Assembly: GCA_003586115.2 (NCBI GenBank)
Contig: QVOM02000073.1
Location: 30,579,298 to 30,643,297 of the forward strand
Length of the DNA: 64,000 nt
Direction of reading: 5' to 3'
From: Salvator merianae
Lineage: Eukaryota > Chordata > Lepidosauria > Squamata > Teiidae
Shown here: positions 24,413 to 36,217 of the stretch, in pieces
Position numbering within the stretch: position 1 is the stretch's first letter
Layout: every line of letters begins with the position of its first letter
Translations under genes and position numbers: made by a program
The notes under the pieces: generated by a model
What the model was told of the DNA's origin: nothing
Databases searched by the model: none
What the model saw: only the letters and a program-made list of their open reading frames with translations

Positions 24413-24681
24413 CCTTCAGAGTTTCCAGGCAGCCCCTTTCAGTGGCACTCACTGTTGTGCTGCTGAAATGGCCACCCTGTATCCCAGCAAAGTAAGGCAT
24501 GTGACTTCTTCAGATGCCCCCCTCTTTTAGGTTGGCCCCAGTAGCACTCTGGTAGACCTCATCATCAAGGTCTACTGGTAGAATGGAGTAGTGTGCCATT
24601 TTGGGTTCCCTATCCCACTCTATTCTCTGTGCTGTGTCTTCTGTGGACAGAGCATACTAAAAGGGGTCAGGCCTCCCTTAT
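24413..24681. other. Unassigned DNA between two hAT-like elements
   Basis: No gene is recognised. CCCTTAT at 24675-24681 is the left target flank of the next element. Confidence 0.5.
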
Positions 24682-24969
24682 TAAAGATGTGCAAATTTGG
24701 CTTATTTTAGAACAGTTTGAATTGAACTGTTTGACCCTGTTCAAGTTGAACTGAGCCACCTCCTGTTCAAAAAGGGCTAATTTGATTCCAGCAGAACTAA
24801 ACTGATCACAACTGAACCAGACAGTTCAATTCAAACTGTGCTAAATGACCCTATCTGGCCCTTTGATTGCACAGTTCTCAAACTATTTATGAATTATCTG
24901 TGTTCAATCTAGAACCATGTCAGCACGTTCAAACTTGAACCTTCAATTTTGATTTCGTGCACATCTCCA
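24682..24969. mobile_element. Non-autonomous hAT-like element (288 bp)
   Basis: The left end is TAAAGATGTGCAAATT and the right end read inward is TGGAGATGTGCACGAAAT. CCCTTAT flanks both sides (24675-24681 and 24970-24976), giving 7 bp of an expected 8-bp duplication. The interior is rich in GTTCAA/TTGAAC words like the copy at 3108-3483, without a coding frame. Confidence 0.75.
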
Positions 24970-24976
24970 CCCTTAT

Positions 24977-26418
24977 CTCATGCTAGCATGTGGAAGGGAG
25001 ACCTCTGGACCCTTTCCTAGCATGGGATACCATTCCATGTGGAAAGGGCTATGTCTCCACGCAAATACAGAGAGGGCCTGCCATACTAAAGGACACCTCT
25101 GTGGTTCCATTTTGGAGCATGAAGGCACCCAGTGAAGCAGAAATCAAGGTGCTCTTCCAGAGAGCTTTAAATGTGCACTTCATAGGTGGGTGCCTCCAAC
25201 AGCAATTACACTCATTGCTGGGGTGGGACACTCCTCATAGAGTGCCTCATGTCACAGGGTGCAGCTTAGCTCCTTGCAGAAGATGCCCAAAAGGATAAGT
25301 AGATGCAGCAAGGAAGCCTTTTTAGGTCTTTCTTCAAAGTGACATTTATTCAGGATTATCTGCAATTTTCAGTTTCACTATTTATTATGCTATTCCAGAC
25401 CAGTCCTTGACCATGGAAGGTGTAGTGCTGATTTCATTAGCAATTATATATGTCTTGGGAGAAAAAACAAAATGGAAGGCATGAAGACTTAAATTGATAG
25501 CTTCCAATATATGGTTTCACTATGACAGCCAACATGTTTCAGGGTGAGGCTACCCTGAGCTTTTTGCAGATCATGCTAATGAAAGCATTATAAGAGATTA
25601 CACTCTCTTGTAATACCAATGAATTTTGGCATGACAAGGAACCCTGAGCAAAGGACACTTCTTCAGTATATACTGAAATGTTTGATAAAAGAACGATGTC
25701 CACTTATCCGTGGAAGTGCCCAGAAAAATCACTTTGCCACTATGTCTCCATGGTGGTGATCATGCTATCCCATTTCTTGGTGGGATCACTATTAGAGGAA
25801 CCATTTTTGCAGGACACTATTATGCAACTTGAACAAGTACTCCCAGCTGCAGCTGGAATGATGCCTCCACACCTGCAAATGGAGACATGGGAGTATCTTT
25901 TCCAGAAGTGAATTGTGATACATCCCAACAGGCCCACAATGGAGTTACCTTGTTGAGTAAAGGAGAACTGACCTAGATCTCACCCTCTGGAGGATCAACT
26001 TTTATGCAATTAGTATAATTTCAGCAAAATCAGACCTGCTTGGCACCATGTTAGGGATGGTAATTCTGTCCTTCCTATAAAGGTGTTTTATTTTAATTCA
26101 GTGGGAAAATACGTCTTGCTTCCTTTGTTGAATAATCCTGGAAAACACTTCATTCTGTTTTGGTTTTAAAAAGTAAAAGGTAGAGAGAAAGAGTTTTAAC
26201 AGAAAATGTATTTAGCTTCATGCAAATAAAACCTCCTTATTTCCTTCAAATTAGTATTCTGGGTGGAGAGGGCTAAAACAGCTGATTTTCTGGAATTTCA
26301 TTTCAGCATATGCATTTTTAAAGATACTGATTCCTGAAATATTTATTTATTTTTATTATAGCCCTTACAGAGCAAACACAGATTGCTCTATCTGACTTAA
26401 TATAAATTAATCAAACCT
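24977..26418. other. Unassigned DNA with TGTCTCCA motifs
   Basis: Three ATGTCTCCA words (near 25049 and 25743 on plus, near 25888 on minus) begin longer similar strings and may be ends of an undefined miniature element, as at 46685-46930. No gene is recognised. A LINE-tail-like ATTTATTTATTTTTATTATAG lies near 26340. Confidence 0.35.
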
Positions 26419-26430
26419 AATAATATGACT

Positions 26431-26595
26431 CAAAAAGAGAAGGAGATGATAGTGAATGAGAGGGATAGAGAGTGCCTTGGAAGCAACGAACGTGAGCTTG
26501 GGCAAATTCCGAGAGACCGTAGAGGACAGAAGGGCCTGGTGCGCTATGGTCCGTGGCGTCACAAAGAGCAGGACATGACTTAATGACTGGACAAC
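26431..26595 (+). mobile_element. BovB/Sauria-type retroposon 3' end, 165 bp
   Basis: The sequence reads GTGCCTTGGAAGCAACGAAC, then AGAGGACAGAAGGGCCTGG, then TGCGCTATGGTCCGTGG and CACAAAGAGCAGGACATGAC, ending CTTAATGACTGGACAAC. This is the 3' end shared by BovB LINEs and the Sauria SINEs they mobilise. A perfect 12-bp target duplication AATAATATGACT lies at 26419-26430 and 26596-26607, so the insertion is complete as integrated and 5'-truncated. No tRNA-related head is present, favouring truncated BovB, but a truncated Sauria SINE is not excluded. Several CpGs are intact. Confidence 0.85.
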
Positions 26596-26607
26596 AATAA
26601 TATGACT

Positions 26608-27504
26608 ATTATATAATTACCAAAGTTACAGAGCACTTTTAAATTTATGAGGCTGAACATTTGAATATAAAATAAGAATCACATTGATTTTTGTAGTAGA
26701 TGGCATAAAACCCATTAGGTAGAATAATTGCATGACAGTGCATTGATTTAAGCATAAAAATCACACTCCACACTTTACCCTCTGACATATTTTTGTATCA
26801 TGTAAAACTATTGTAATATACGAAAAAGGCTGTATAAAAATGGAATGGGGGAGAAAGTTAAATAGTAGATTTGAAACCGAAATACTGCTTACAAAATTGT
26901 TACTTGATACTGAACTTTGTAAGATGTCTGGTTAGATCCCGTATGGCTTATATTAAGCACTTTACCCAAACAACAGCTGGTTTATATACAGCAAAGCAAT
27001 AGACATTTTGCTTGATTGTCTCTCAGATAACATTACAAATGCAAATATTTTACTTCAATACCTGCATATAGAACATATACCTCACAACTTTGTGGAGTGC
27101 CTCTGCCATGCATATTGTCTTCGTGCTGTGCAATATGAATTATTTCTATTTTCTCATCATTTGGGCTTACCAATTCTGCTGACAACAATCATTAAGCCAA
27201 GTGAGATACTTTAAGAATCGGACTAGTGTCTGTGTTAACTCAGAATCAACACTATAATCCTATTTGTGGCTACTTAGATCTAAACACTACAGAGTTCAGC
27301 AGCACATGCTAGCACATACTTTCAAATTAATGTTTATAAAATAGCAACATAAATACATTTACTTCCAGATTCCAATACCTGAATACAGATACTGATTAAA
27401 AAAAAAAAAAAAAAAATTAGCAAACTGGGTAAAATTAAAACAGAAATTTGTTTTACACATTTAAAAAATAATAGACAAATATTTACTTGTCATATGAAGG
27501 TGAA
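26608..27504. other. Unassigned AT-rich DNA
   Basis: No gene is recognised. A 19-base poly(A) run lies at 27398-27416. Confidence 0.5.
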
Positions 27505-27507
27505 ATT

Positions 27508-27935
27508 GGACCTGTTCGTGCTTGCTACTAGCAAGCAGTGAGAATGCTGGCTAGTCAAGTGCTTCCACACTTGGTGGAGGCTTGAGTGGCCGGGAGTGGG
27601 CTTCATGCACTCCTGATTGCGGATAGCAGTGGAGCACTAATTAGTGCTCCGCAACTACCAGGATTAGTAGGGTGCATTTGCACTTACCTTTTCCTAAAGT
27701 GCTCCAGGATGGTACAAGAACTCAATCACCCATGCACAATCAGATGATCACACCTGCACAGGCCTGTGTGATGCGCAGGCCAGTCGGCAGGGCGGCAGCC
27801 AACTACTTCCTGGCCACTGCCGTGGTGAGGATCAAGCACTGCAAATGCCAGTAGCTGGCTTCAGGTCTGGTTTTTGGCCACACAGTGCACACAGTGTCTG
27901 TGCTGCGTGCTCCATTCAAAAGTGCAAAAATGCCC
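27508..27935. mobile_element. PIF/Harbinger-like miniature element, copy A (428 bp)
   Basis: The left terminus is GGACCTGTTCGTGCTTG and the right terminus read inward is GGGCATTTTTGCACTTTTG. A 3-bp ATT target duplication flanks it (27505-27507 and 27936-27938). The left module (CTAGTCAAGTGCTTCCACAC, then GAGCACTAATTAGTGCTC) recurs at 52566-52770. There is no transposase frame. The 3-bp duplication and GGGCCTGTT-type ends fit PIF/Harbinger. Confidence 0.78.
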
Positions 27936-27938
27936 ATT

Positions 27939-28200
27939 CTGTCTTACAAACAGCAAAGCAAAGTGTAAGTCTTTCAACCAACATTTAGAATTATGAATTC
28001 TATGGGCCTTTCCACAAGGTGTGGGCTATCCAGCAACCTGGCAGGCAGTCTGTCCCAACCCAATTTCAGAGCCCAAAAACACAAGTTCCCAGTTTCCAAC
28101 ATTGCCAGCTGGAACTAGGAGGGGTCAGTCACAAGGAGGGAAAAATGAGGACAATGGGAGGTCATGTAGCTCTTGGAACCCTTAATTACACCTGGCTAAG
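27939..28200. other. Unassigned DNA with a Harbinger-like left end
   Basis: GGGCCTTTCCACAAGG at about 28009 resembles the Harbinger-like termini. No matching right end is found. Confidence 0.35.
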
Positions 28201-31200
28201 GTGTTAAAATTGGAAATTAACCTATTCTCGTAGCACATAATAGAAGAACTTGTTTATTCTGGCTCTCTTTTTAGATTTAAAACGATTTTCAGCAGAAATG
28301 TAGAGGAACATCACCAATTGAAAGGCTATACCTTGCCATACCAAATCTATCCAGTTCTGGCATCTGATGAGCTAAATGGTTGTTTATGAAAGTTTAAATG
28401 CAAGTTTTTATTTTCATTATTAGCCTGAATTTATATGGCCCCTTTGGAGCCAATGGTCACTATGCTTTTCAGCTTTTAACATAGCAAAATAGCAATTTTG
28501 TATATTGCAACATATATGCATTTATTAATAATTGATTGTTCCATATCAGGACATGGCCTGTGTTAGAACACTGAGTTAAAAACTTGAAACAATTGTCTTT
28601 GGACATCCAGAAAGCTGACGTCAATACAAATACACATAGAAACAAAGCTATCTAAATAATACACCAACATTTTCTTAGACATAATGGAGCAGGCAGCAAT
28701 CAAAATGGAGGGCCGTGGATTGTTACAAAAAAGGAAGAAAAAATCTTTTTTAAAATTGAATACTTTCAACTCAATTCTAACTTGGTATTCAGCCAAGTTA
28801 ATGTTCAAAAGGACAATGTTCCATCTTCCATGCAGTATCCGTGGAACCAAATACTTAATGTAACACTATATGTTTGCCTAGACACATTTTTGCACAAAAG
28901 GATGCAAAATGTGCTCAAAATCCATAAATCCTAAATCAGACCCACCTCTTTTGGATACAATATCTCATTTTAACAAGGCTAGGAGGAAATGTTGTGAAGT
29001 TGTTGTAGAATGCATGCTCTACCCTAAATTTATTTTAAGCTATGTTAATTTTATTTCATACTATGTTGCTTCTTTTTATACAATTCATCTTCTAAAATAC
29101 CATCTAAAAACACATTTAAAATCATTAAAACTATAACTACCAGTTTAAAAGCAAAATCTAAAGAATCACTTAAAATAAGGAGAAAGAGATTTTATATCAA
29201 ACAATATATTTAAATTCTTCTTAGAATGTTTAACAGGTCCAAACATGCCCACTATTCTCTATCAATCAGGTATTTTTCTCAGTGTTAATCACTCCCTGAT
29301 ATATGCAAAAAAAAAAAAAAAAAGCACAATGTTTCCATATTATGAAATTTGAAGCATAAACCAGTGCTTGTATTCTTGTAAATTTTTATGTTAAAAATTG
29401 TTACATAGGTTAAGATAGCTGATAACAATGTTTTGTAATTATCTGAAGAAAAGATGAAAAAAATTACAAAATGAATTGTCCGGATCTGAATAGTACACTT
29501 TGTAATTAGTTATATATTTTATGTTTTACGTTAAGTGGCCAATTTACCATTGTTTTTTCACTGTATACAATAATCCTTAGGAATATCTTATATTTTAACT
29601 TACCTTGCCTTCTCTCATGAGATAATTCAGAAATATATTTCAGACTTCAGGTTAATAAACACTGAATTACAAGTGAAAAAGAAAAAAAGCTTGGCAAGAA
29701 CTGAAAGTTTCTATTTATTTTATCTTAAATATTGCTGTGAAAAAAACATCCTCTCAGTATTGTGTTTTATAGTTGTTGGGTCTTTCTTCCCCTCCTCCAT
29801 GAGAGATAAGCTTTCATGTGACTAGGAATGTATAACTTTTGGAGGTTATATTTAATGGTAAGAAGTGAATATGTTGCTTTTGCTGTGGTGCATCTTCAGT
29901 AATATAATTTGAAGTGCTAGGGCTCCTTGCATCCATTTCTGAATCTATTATTAGTTGATTAAATTAACTGCCTGGATCAGTACAGTGAGAAGAGATGCAG
30001 TAATGATATTACAGAATTAGTATGCTATGATGAATTGTCAAGAAAAGTAACTCTGACAGCCCTGTAGCCCATATGCACTTAGCCAGGCAATTTATAGTCA
30101 TTTGAAAAGCCAAGGACTTTTCAGTTTTGGTTAGGAAATTTGTTCTTGCTTTTGACAGAAGTGGAGAGATATTTGTAGAAGAAGGGTTTACAGTGGGGTT
30201 TACACTATAAAGAAAAAGAAATCAAATGGCTTTCTTTTGCTGCTAGCATTTGTGTGATTTGTTCTGTACAAGGCACATGGAAAGAATGCCTCTTATTGCT
30301 GCTATGGCGATTCCTGTAAATAGATTTATGTGATAGCGTTGTTCCTTTACACTTGTGAGACATACTGTTATGCTAGGTGTGATAAAACTAAATGCTCTGT
30401 CTCCTCACAGTGTTCTTGCTTATAGAATACTTTAAATCCTGGGGCAATATATGCAGTATAAAAAAAAAGTACATCTAGGTTTTCACTGTTATTTTTTCCT
30501 TCTGGTGCATCACAGTGGCCTTACAACAACAGGATGGGCAAACTCAAATGGTTTTCACTTCCTTCTTCTCAAAGTGTCTTTTACTTGTGTACATATTTCA
30601 CTCTAACTTAAATAAATGACACTAAAGGACAATTCTGAATCTTGAACTCTTCTTTAATCTGAGGCCTGCCTTCCTACAAAAAAAGTAATATATGAATTTT
30701 AGAAATAAGACTCAAATCAGTGAGGAAGATTGCATACGCAATTCAACCTACTGAAGTCTCTTTTATGTGTTTAGAGCTACTCAAGAGTTTTTCTCCTTTT
30801 ACCCTCATTTTCAATTATGTATGTCCAGAGCTTTGGGATATTTCTCTTCACAAGGTCCTCGAAAACTACTCAGGCAGTTCAGTCAAGATAGGAAGATCAA
30901 GATAGGAACTTATCTACCTATCATCACAAACAAAAATTTAAGCAAAAATACTAGCAGGTGTTGAATTGTATACCCTTCCCATATTAAAAAAGTATATTTT
31001 AACAGGACACATACAGCAACATTCTCTAGTCTGATAAATCCCTTATTAGCATCATAAATGCGTGTTTCCTTCAGAAATGGTAATATATCAAAATGACCTG
31101 TAAAAAGATGTCCCAAGCATTTTCACACCTTCCTTTCTCAGTGGACTCTAAAGAGCATTCTTAATGAAAAGAGATTAAGGCCATTTGGATAAGGCATAGT

Positions 31201-34200
31201 CCACCAAGGCTACCAATGAAAGTGGTCGCCTTTGATGTCCATTCATTGCAGAAATACAGTAAGCAGCTAAATACTTTTAATGCTTTCCACACGTGAAACA
31301 TCTAAAAGCTTCCATGTACTTCATGAAGCATCTATAGTTAAAGTTTTCACTGTCAGCAAAGGAAAATGAATGACTTTCAGCTTTAAAGTTTAAATGCCCT
31401 GCTCAGCAGGGAGTCTGGAGAGATTTGTTCAACTGAAATGAGCTTATAATAAAGCTTTCTTCCAAAGATAAGCAAAGACAACATTTGGTAACTCTACACT
31501 CCCTTACCAGAAAATATAAATACTTCTTCTCTGTGTTACGATGTTGTTCGTGCTTCTTACATGGTATGTTAAAATTCATACTGTTACATTTTGCCTACTG
31601 ATAGTGTGAATTTTAGAAATATTTTAGTTTCATTGCATCATTTTGTTCCTTTTTTGTTTAGTTTTTTAATCATTCTACATGGAGAGGAGTTTCAGCTAAT
31701 TTTTACATGGACTGTTGTAGGAGATATCAGAAATCTCTTCAAGATACATTTACTTTCCTCAGAAATGCTTTAAACACCTAGTGCTCTTAAGGGCATGGGT
31801 GAGCACTATAACTCTAAACTCAGTCATATATTTTCCGTTCATACTTCATATCACACACGCATGCACATGCACACACACACACAGTGCCAACATTTTAAGA
31901 AATAGGCTATGACTGAAAACATTGTCCATTCAGCTAGTTTGCATTTGTTATTTATATCATGGGGCTTTCAGGGCTCCTAATGAGCTGTTAACAAGCTGTC
32001 AGTTACAGTGCTCATGCAAATCAGTATCATAAACACTGAGAGACTGATACACCTTTCATTAAAGTATGCTTTCTTTAAAATGTTGCAAAGCATTCAGTTT
32101 GGCAGTTTTGTCTGAATTACTTTTACAAACTGAATACGTAGTAATAATATCAATTAGACTAAGTCATGGAGGGTAGTAAATACAAGCAATCTAAAAGTCT
32201 AATCGATTGCTATTGGGAATTGCCATGCTTTAGATGAATTTCTGTAGCTTTGGTTTTCACATCTGATTATGTTTCGTACTTGACTATCAAGGTTTTTTCT
32301 TTCGCACTGCTTCAGTTCCCACTATCACAATGAATGTCTGCATTTCTTTTTCTCATCCCTCTAGTAAAGTGATCTCAGACTTCATAAGTTTATGGCATGA
32401 CATATTTACCATTTTAAAATATTTATTCATTTTAACACTTTATATGCTACCTTTCATCTGAACACAGCTCACCAGAATAAACTTTTTTTGATCTGTCTCA
32501 TTCTGTCCTGTGTCATCAAAATAGAGACAACTAGAGCCTGGGATTCATAAAGAGAAAGAAAAAAAATAGCAAAGTTCTATGTATGCCACATTACAGAATT
32601 TGCACTTATTGAGTCTACACAGAAGTCCAAATAGAAGTATATTTAGAAATTCTCACTTCTATTTGTACTCAGCTGTCTAATAAAAAAATGTGGTACACTC
32701 TATCTGTATACAAATATGCAAATTAGTAATAGCATACAGAAATGTATTAGTGCAATTGTTTTCAAAATGCTATATTAAGAAAAAATAGATACAGAAAGCA
32801 TGCACAATTTTTTCTTCAAAAAATGAATTTGATATAGAAAAAAATTGGTGATATTTGAAACCTGAGAGAAATGAAACTTGATGGTTTTGCTCATTCCTAG
32901 TATTTTGATGGATGTACAAGCAAGTGCACAGACATGCTCCTACACACACACATGCATATGAAACAGCTTGGTAAAAAGGACAGAAATGTAGTTATAATAG
33001 TATCGAGGGCAACTTCTCTATAGAAAATTGGCACGAGACATTCATTAGATTGTCGTGAGACAAAGCCAATATATGCCAACAATTACTGCCTTTGGCAGCC
33101 CTATGACTGCAAAATCATTTCCAATACAGAACTCTTTAAAGTCTTTTTAGAGCTCTCATTATGGTTCATGGGACAGCAATCTCTATTTGCTTGATGTAAA
33201 GATTTCATTTTGGCAAATGAACATTTGTCTTGCAAATTTCATCAATATTGCTATCCAAAGATTTTAAAAGTTCTTATTTCATGATGAATAAACATTCCAG
33301 TTAAAGATATAAATAATTCTCCATCATCAACAACCATTTCTGCATGGCACAACCGCTTGAATCCAGGGAATACAGAAAACCCATTCTTTACAGCAAAACC
33401 TTGTGTTCCTTGTTTTTTCCTTTTTGTATTTATGGTACACATGCACACTAACATCTTGTGAGTGACCTTAGCATGTCCTGTTTCAAAATAATGCCATAAT
33501 ACAAAAATGCCTATGTTAGAATGTCTCTTTTTCATCAATTAATTTACTGTTTCATGATTTAGAGGTCCTTATTTTATTATTGGCTATATGGTTTTGTACA
33601 GGGTTTGTTTCAGATGGAAGGCTAGGATTTTTTGTTCATACTTATTTTTATTGCTTGTAGTCCATTGTTTATACAGGTGTTCTTTGATAACAGTAGCAGA
33701 CAAGAAGGTGAACATTGGCAAGGGGAATGAAGTAAAATCCATACCACTAGCCCACATTGTATTATGCTTTAACCCTCTCGTGTAGCACCAAATAAAAATA
33801 TAAATAAATAAATAAGATCACAAAATTGAGTAATAAAAAGAGAATTTGCCTCTTTACTCTTTGCTATTATGAGCGCCAAAGGAAATCCATAATATGGGCT
33901 TTCAAGAAATTTTTGTAAAGGAGAATTTTCTAGAAGCAGTGTGAAATCTTGAATGAATTTAGGCTAGTCAGTATCAAGAAATATTAGTTTGCCCTGGAAT
34001 TTTTAAAGAAGTTTTTGATGCTTTAGATAGTGATGCCTTTCATCAAGTTTTGTTTAGGTTACAGTCTGTAGTTCATGATATTGTTATCTGACAAACCACA
34101 GGCCATTATCTGTGACTTATATAATGTGGTGTTTCTAAATTTGTTCAAGAGGGTGGAACAACTTTAAATAATCACATCATTAATACAATTAAAAATGAAT

Positions 34201-35480
34201 GCAATTCATCATTTTCTTTACGAGCTGATTTTAAATGAAACTGCCATTTTTATTTTCTCTGCTTTTATTATCTCACCTAAATCTATGAATCTGAACATTT
34301 ACATGACCAAGCTTGCCTTTACAGATTGCATTTACAGATCTCATCCATTGATTGTCATTAATTAATATTTGGAATTAATTTGAGATGCTTTTTTTTCACA
34401 GCAAAATAAAAAGAAATAAAATAAAGACACTGGTCTCTATAGAGGATCATGAGGTCTCTAAATAGATCATGAAGCCCACATCATTTAAGTATATTAAATA
34501 TATCCTGTTTTTCTGTATAAGCAGGTATGCAAAAGTGATATAGATCATTCATAGCTTAATGTTTCTCTTCTGTCATTGCTGTACATACTGCAGCAGTCAA
34601 GCTCAGTGACTTTCTGCTCATAATTCCTAGAACACAATACAGTACTAGAGTGGTAGCTCATTTAATTTTAACTGAAAAGCATAAATACATTACTCAAAAG
34701 ATATTTGTCTATTCTTCTTTCCCTTTTGCTGGCAGCTCCTGAACTCTTATCTCCTCTTTCTTTAAGTGCTCACTATATAGATTGCTGCCATTTTGACCTC
34801 AGTGATTTGAACTCTCTCCCTTTTGTGCCTGCCACTGCAGTATCTCTTTTTTTTCTTTTTCTTTTCATCCGTTTTTAAAAATGGAACAAAGTGGGACTTG
34901 TTTCAGTTTGCCATCAAAACTGAAATTAGTAATAAGGTGTGAGTGCTCGCAGCTGACTATGAAAGTCAACAGATTTTCATCACAATAAACTAGATCATTC
35001 GGGGGTGTAGTCTGGTTATTGCTGAGGAATCTAAACAGCAAAAATTTTTTTATTTATTTTTTGTCTTTCATAAACTTTGTGGCAAAATAAAACATAAGGT
35101 TAGAAAAAAAAAAGGTTTATTACTGACACGAATATATTCCATATAATGACAGACCCTGCTTTATCCAATTATATTCAAGAATTAATAAATAAGCATTAGT
35201 ATTGCTGCAAGGTCTTCTGTTATACCATGCAATTGCTTTCACACATGTCCCACAGTTTATGTAGGTCTTGGACTCAGTTTCAATAAAGAAAAATGATGCA
35301 TGCCTCTTTCAAAACTAGAATAGGCAAAACACACTCACAATATGCTATCATGGATGAAAGCACTTTGAGCAGCTGAAGAGATCTGGCTGTCAATGACTTG
35401 GAGTATGTCAAATACTTAAGGGAATCAATGTATTGTTAGCAAGTCAAATAAGACGGAACAGGACATTCATAAAGAAAAAC
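28201..35480. other. Repeat-poor AT-rich stretch (7.3 kb)
   Basis: No transposon or gene is recognised. Small features are poly(A) at 29307-29323, a short (AC)n at 31869-31882 and (AAAT)n at 33792-33814. The stretch lacks the GC-rich miniature elements found on both sides. Parts such as 31900-32320 and 34200-34400 are dense in TAAT-type and ATGCAAAT words. That is compatible with non-coding regulatory DNA but is also expected by chance in AT-rich sequence. Confidence 0.45.
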
Positions 35481-36217
35481 AGAATAGAGTGTATCTCAGT
35501 TTGCAGCCACGTTGTGCAGTAGTGAGCTGTGCAGAATTCTGGGGCGAGGTGAGTTTGAACAATGATTATTGGCCCATCGTTCAAATGCTGGTGTGTGTTT
35601 GGACCATGGCGATAGCAGATGCCAGGAGGGAATCTTACATGATTGCATTGTGTTAATACAATTTATTAAAATAAACAATAATTATAAGCAACTTTCCAGA
35701 GGTTCTGCCATCATGATGGGATGTGTGACTTCAAAGTCACCCAGTAGAGATTGTTTCACAGGAAGGACTATAAATACAAGGGGCAAAAAAACTACCAAGG
35801 CAGGAAGGCAACTGTCTGGGTCTCCTGTCTGAGTCTGCTAGTCAAACAAATTCTGTTTGACCTTTGGTGCCCAACTATGCTATCAGTGCAGTCCTCTTGT
35901 CCAGTTACTTTAATCAGCTGGCTCCCTCTTGTCACCTGAACCACTAATTCCAGCATTAATTTGCTCTGCAGACAAATGGTCTTGGCCAACAGATCTTGGC
36001 TAGTCATGTTTGGCTGATAATATTGATGGCAGGCAGGCTTCTAGATTCCTTTGATTAGAGCTGACACACACAGCAATGATACTTTTATTATTCTAAGTTT
36101 TTAAATTAACTCAATAAGACCCTTTAAAATTCCACTGAAGATAAAAGATAAATGGCGACAGAGAAAAAAGAGTGGTCTCCTGGGGGTTCACTGGCAGTAA
36201 ACCAGCATGGTTGCTCA
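35481..36217. other. Unassigned DNA
   Basis: No gene is recognised. A small hairpin (TTTGAACAATGA with CATCGTTCAAA) lies near 35552-35587. Confidence 0.45.
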
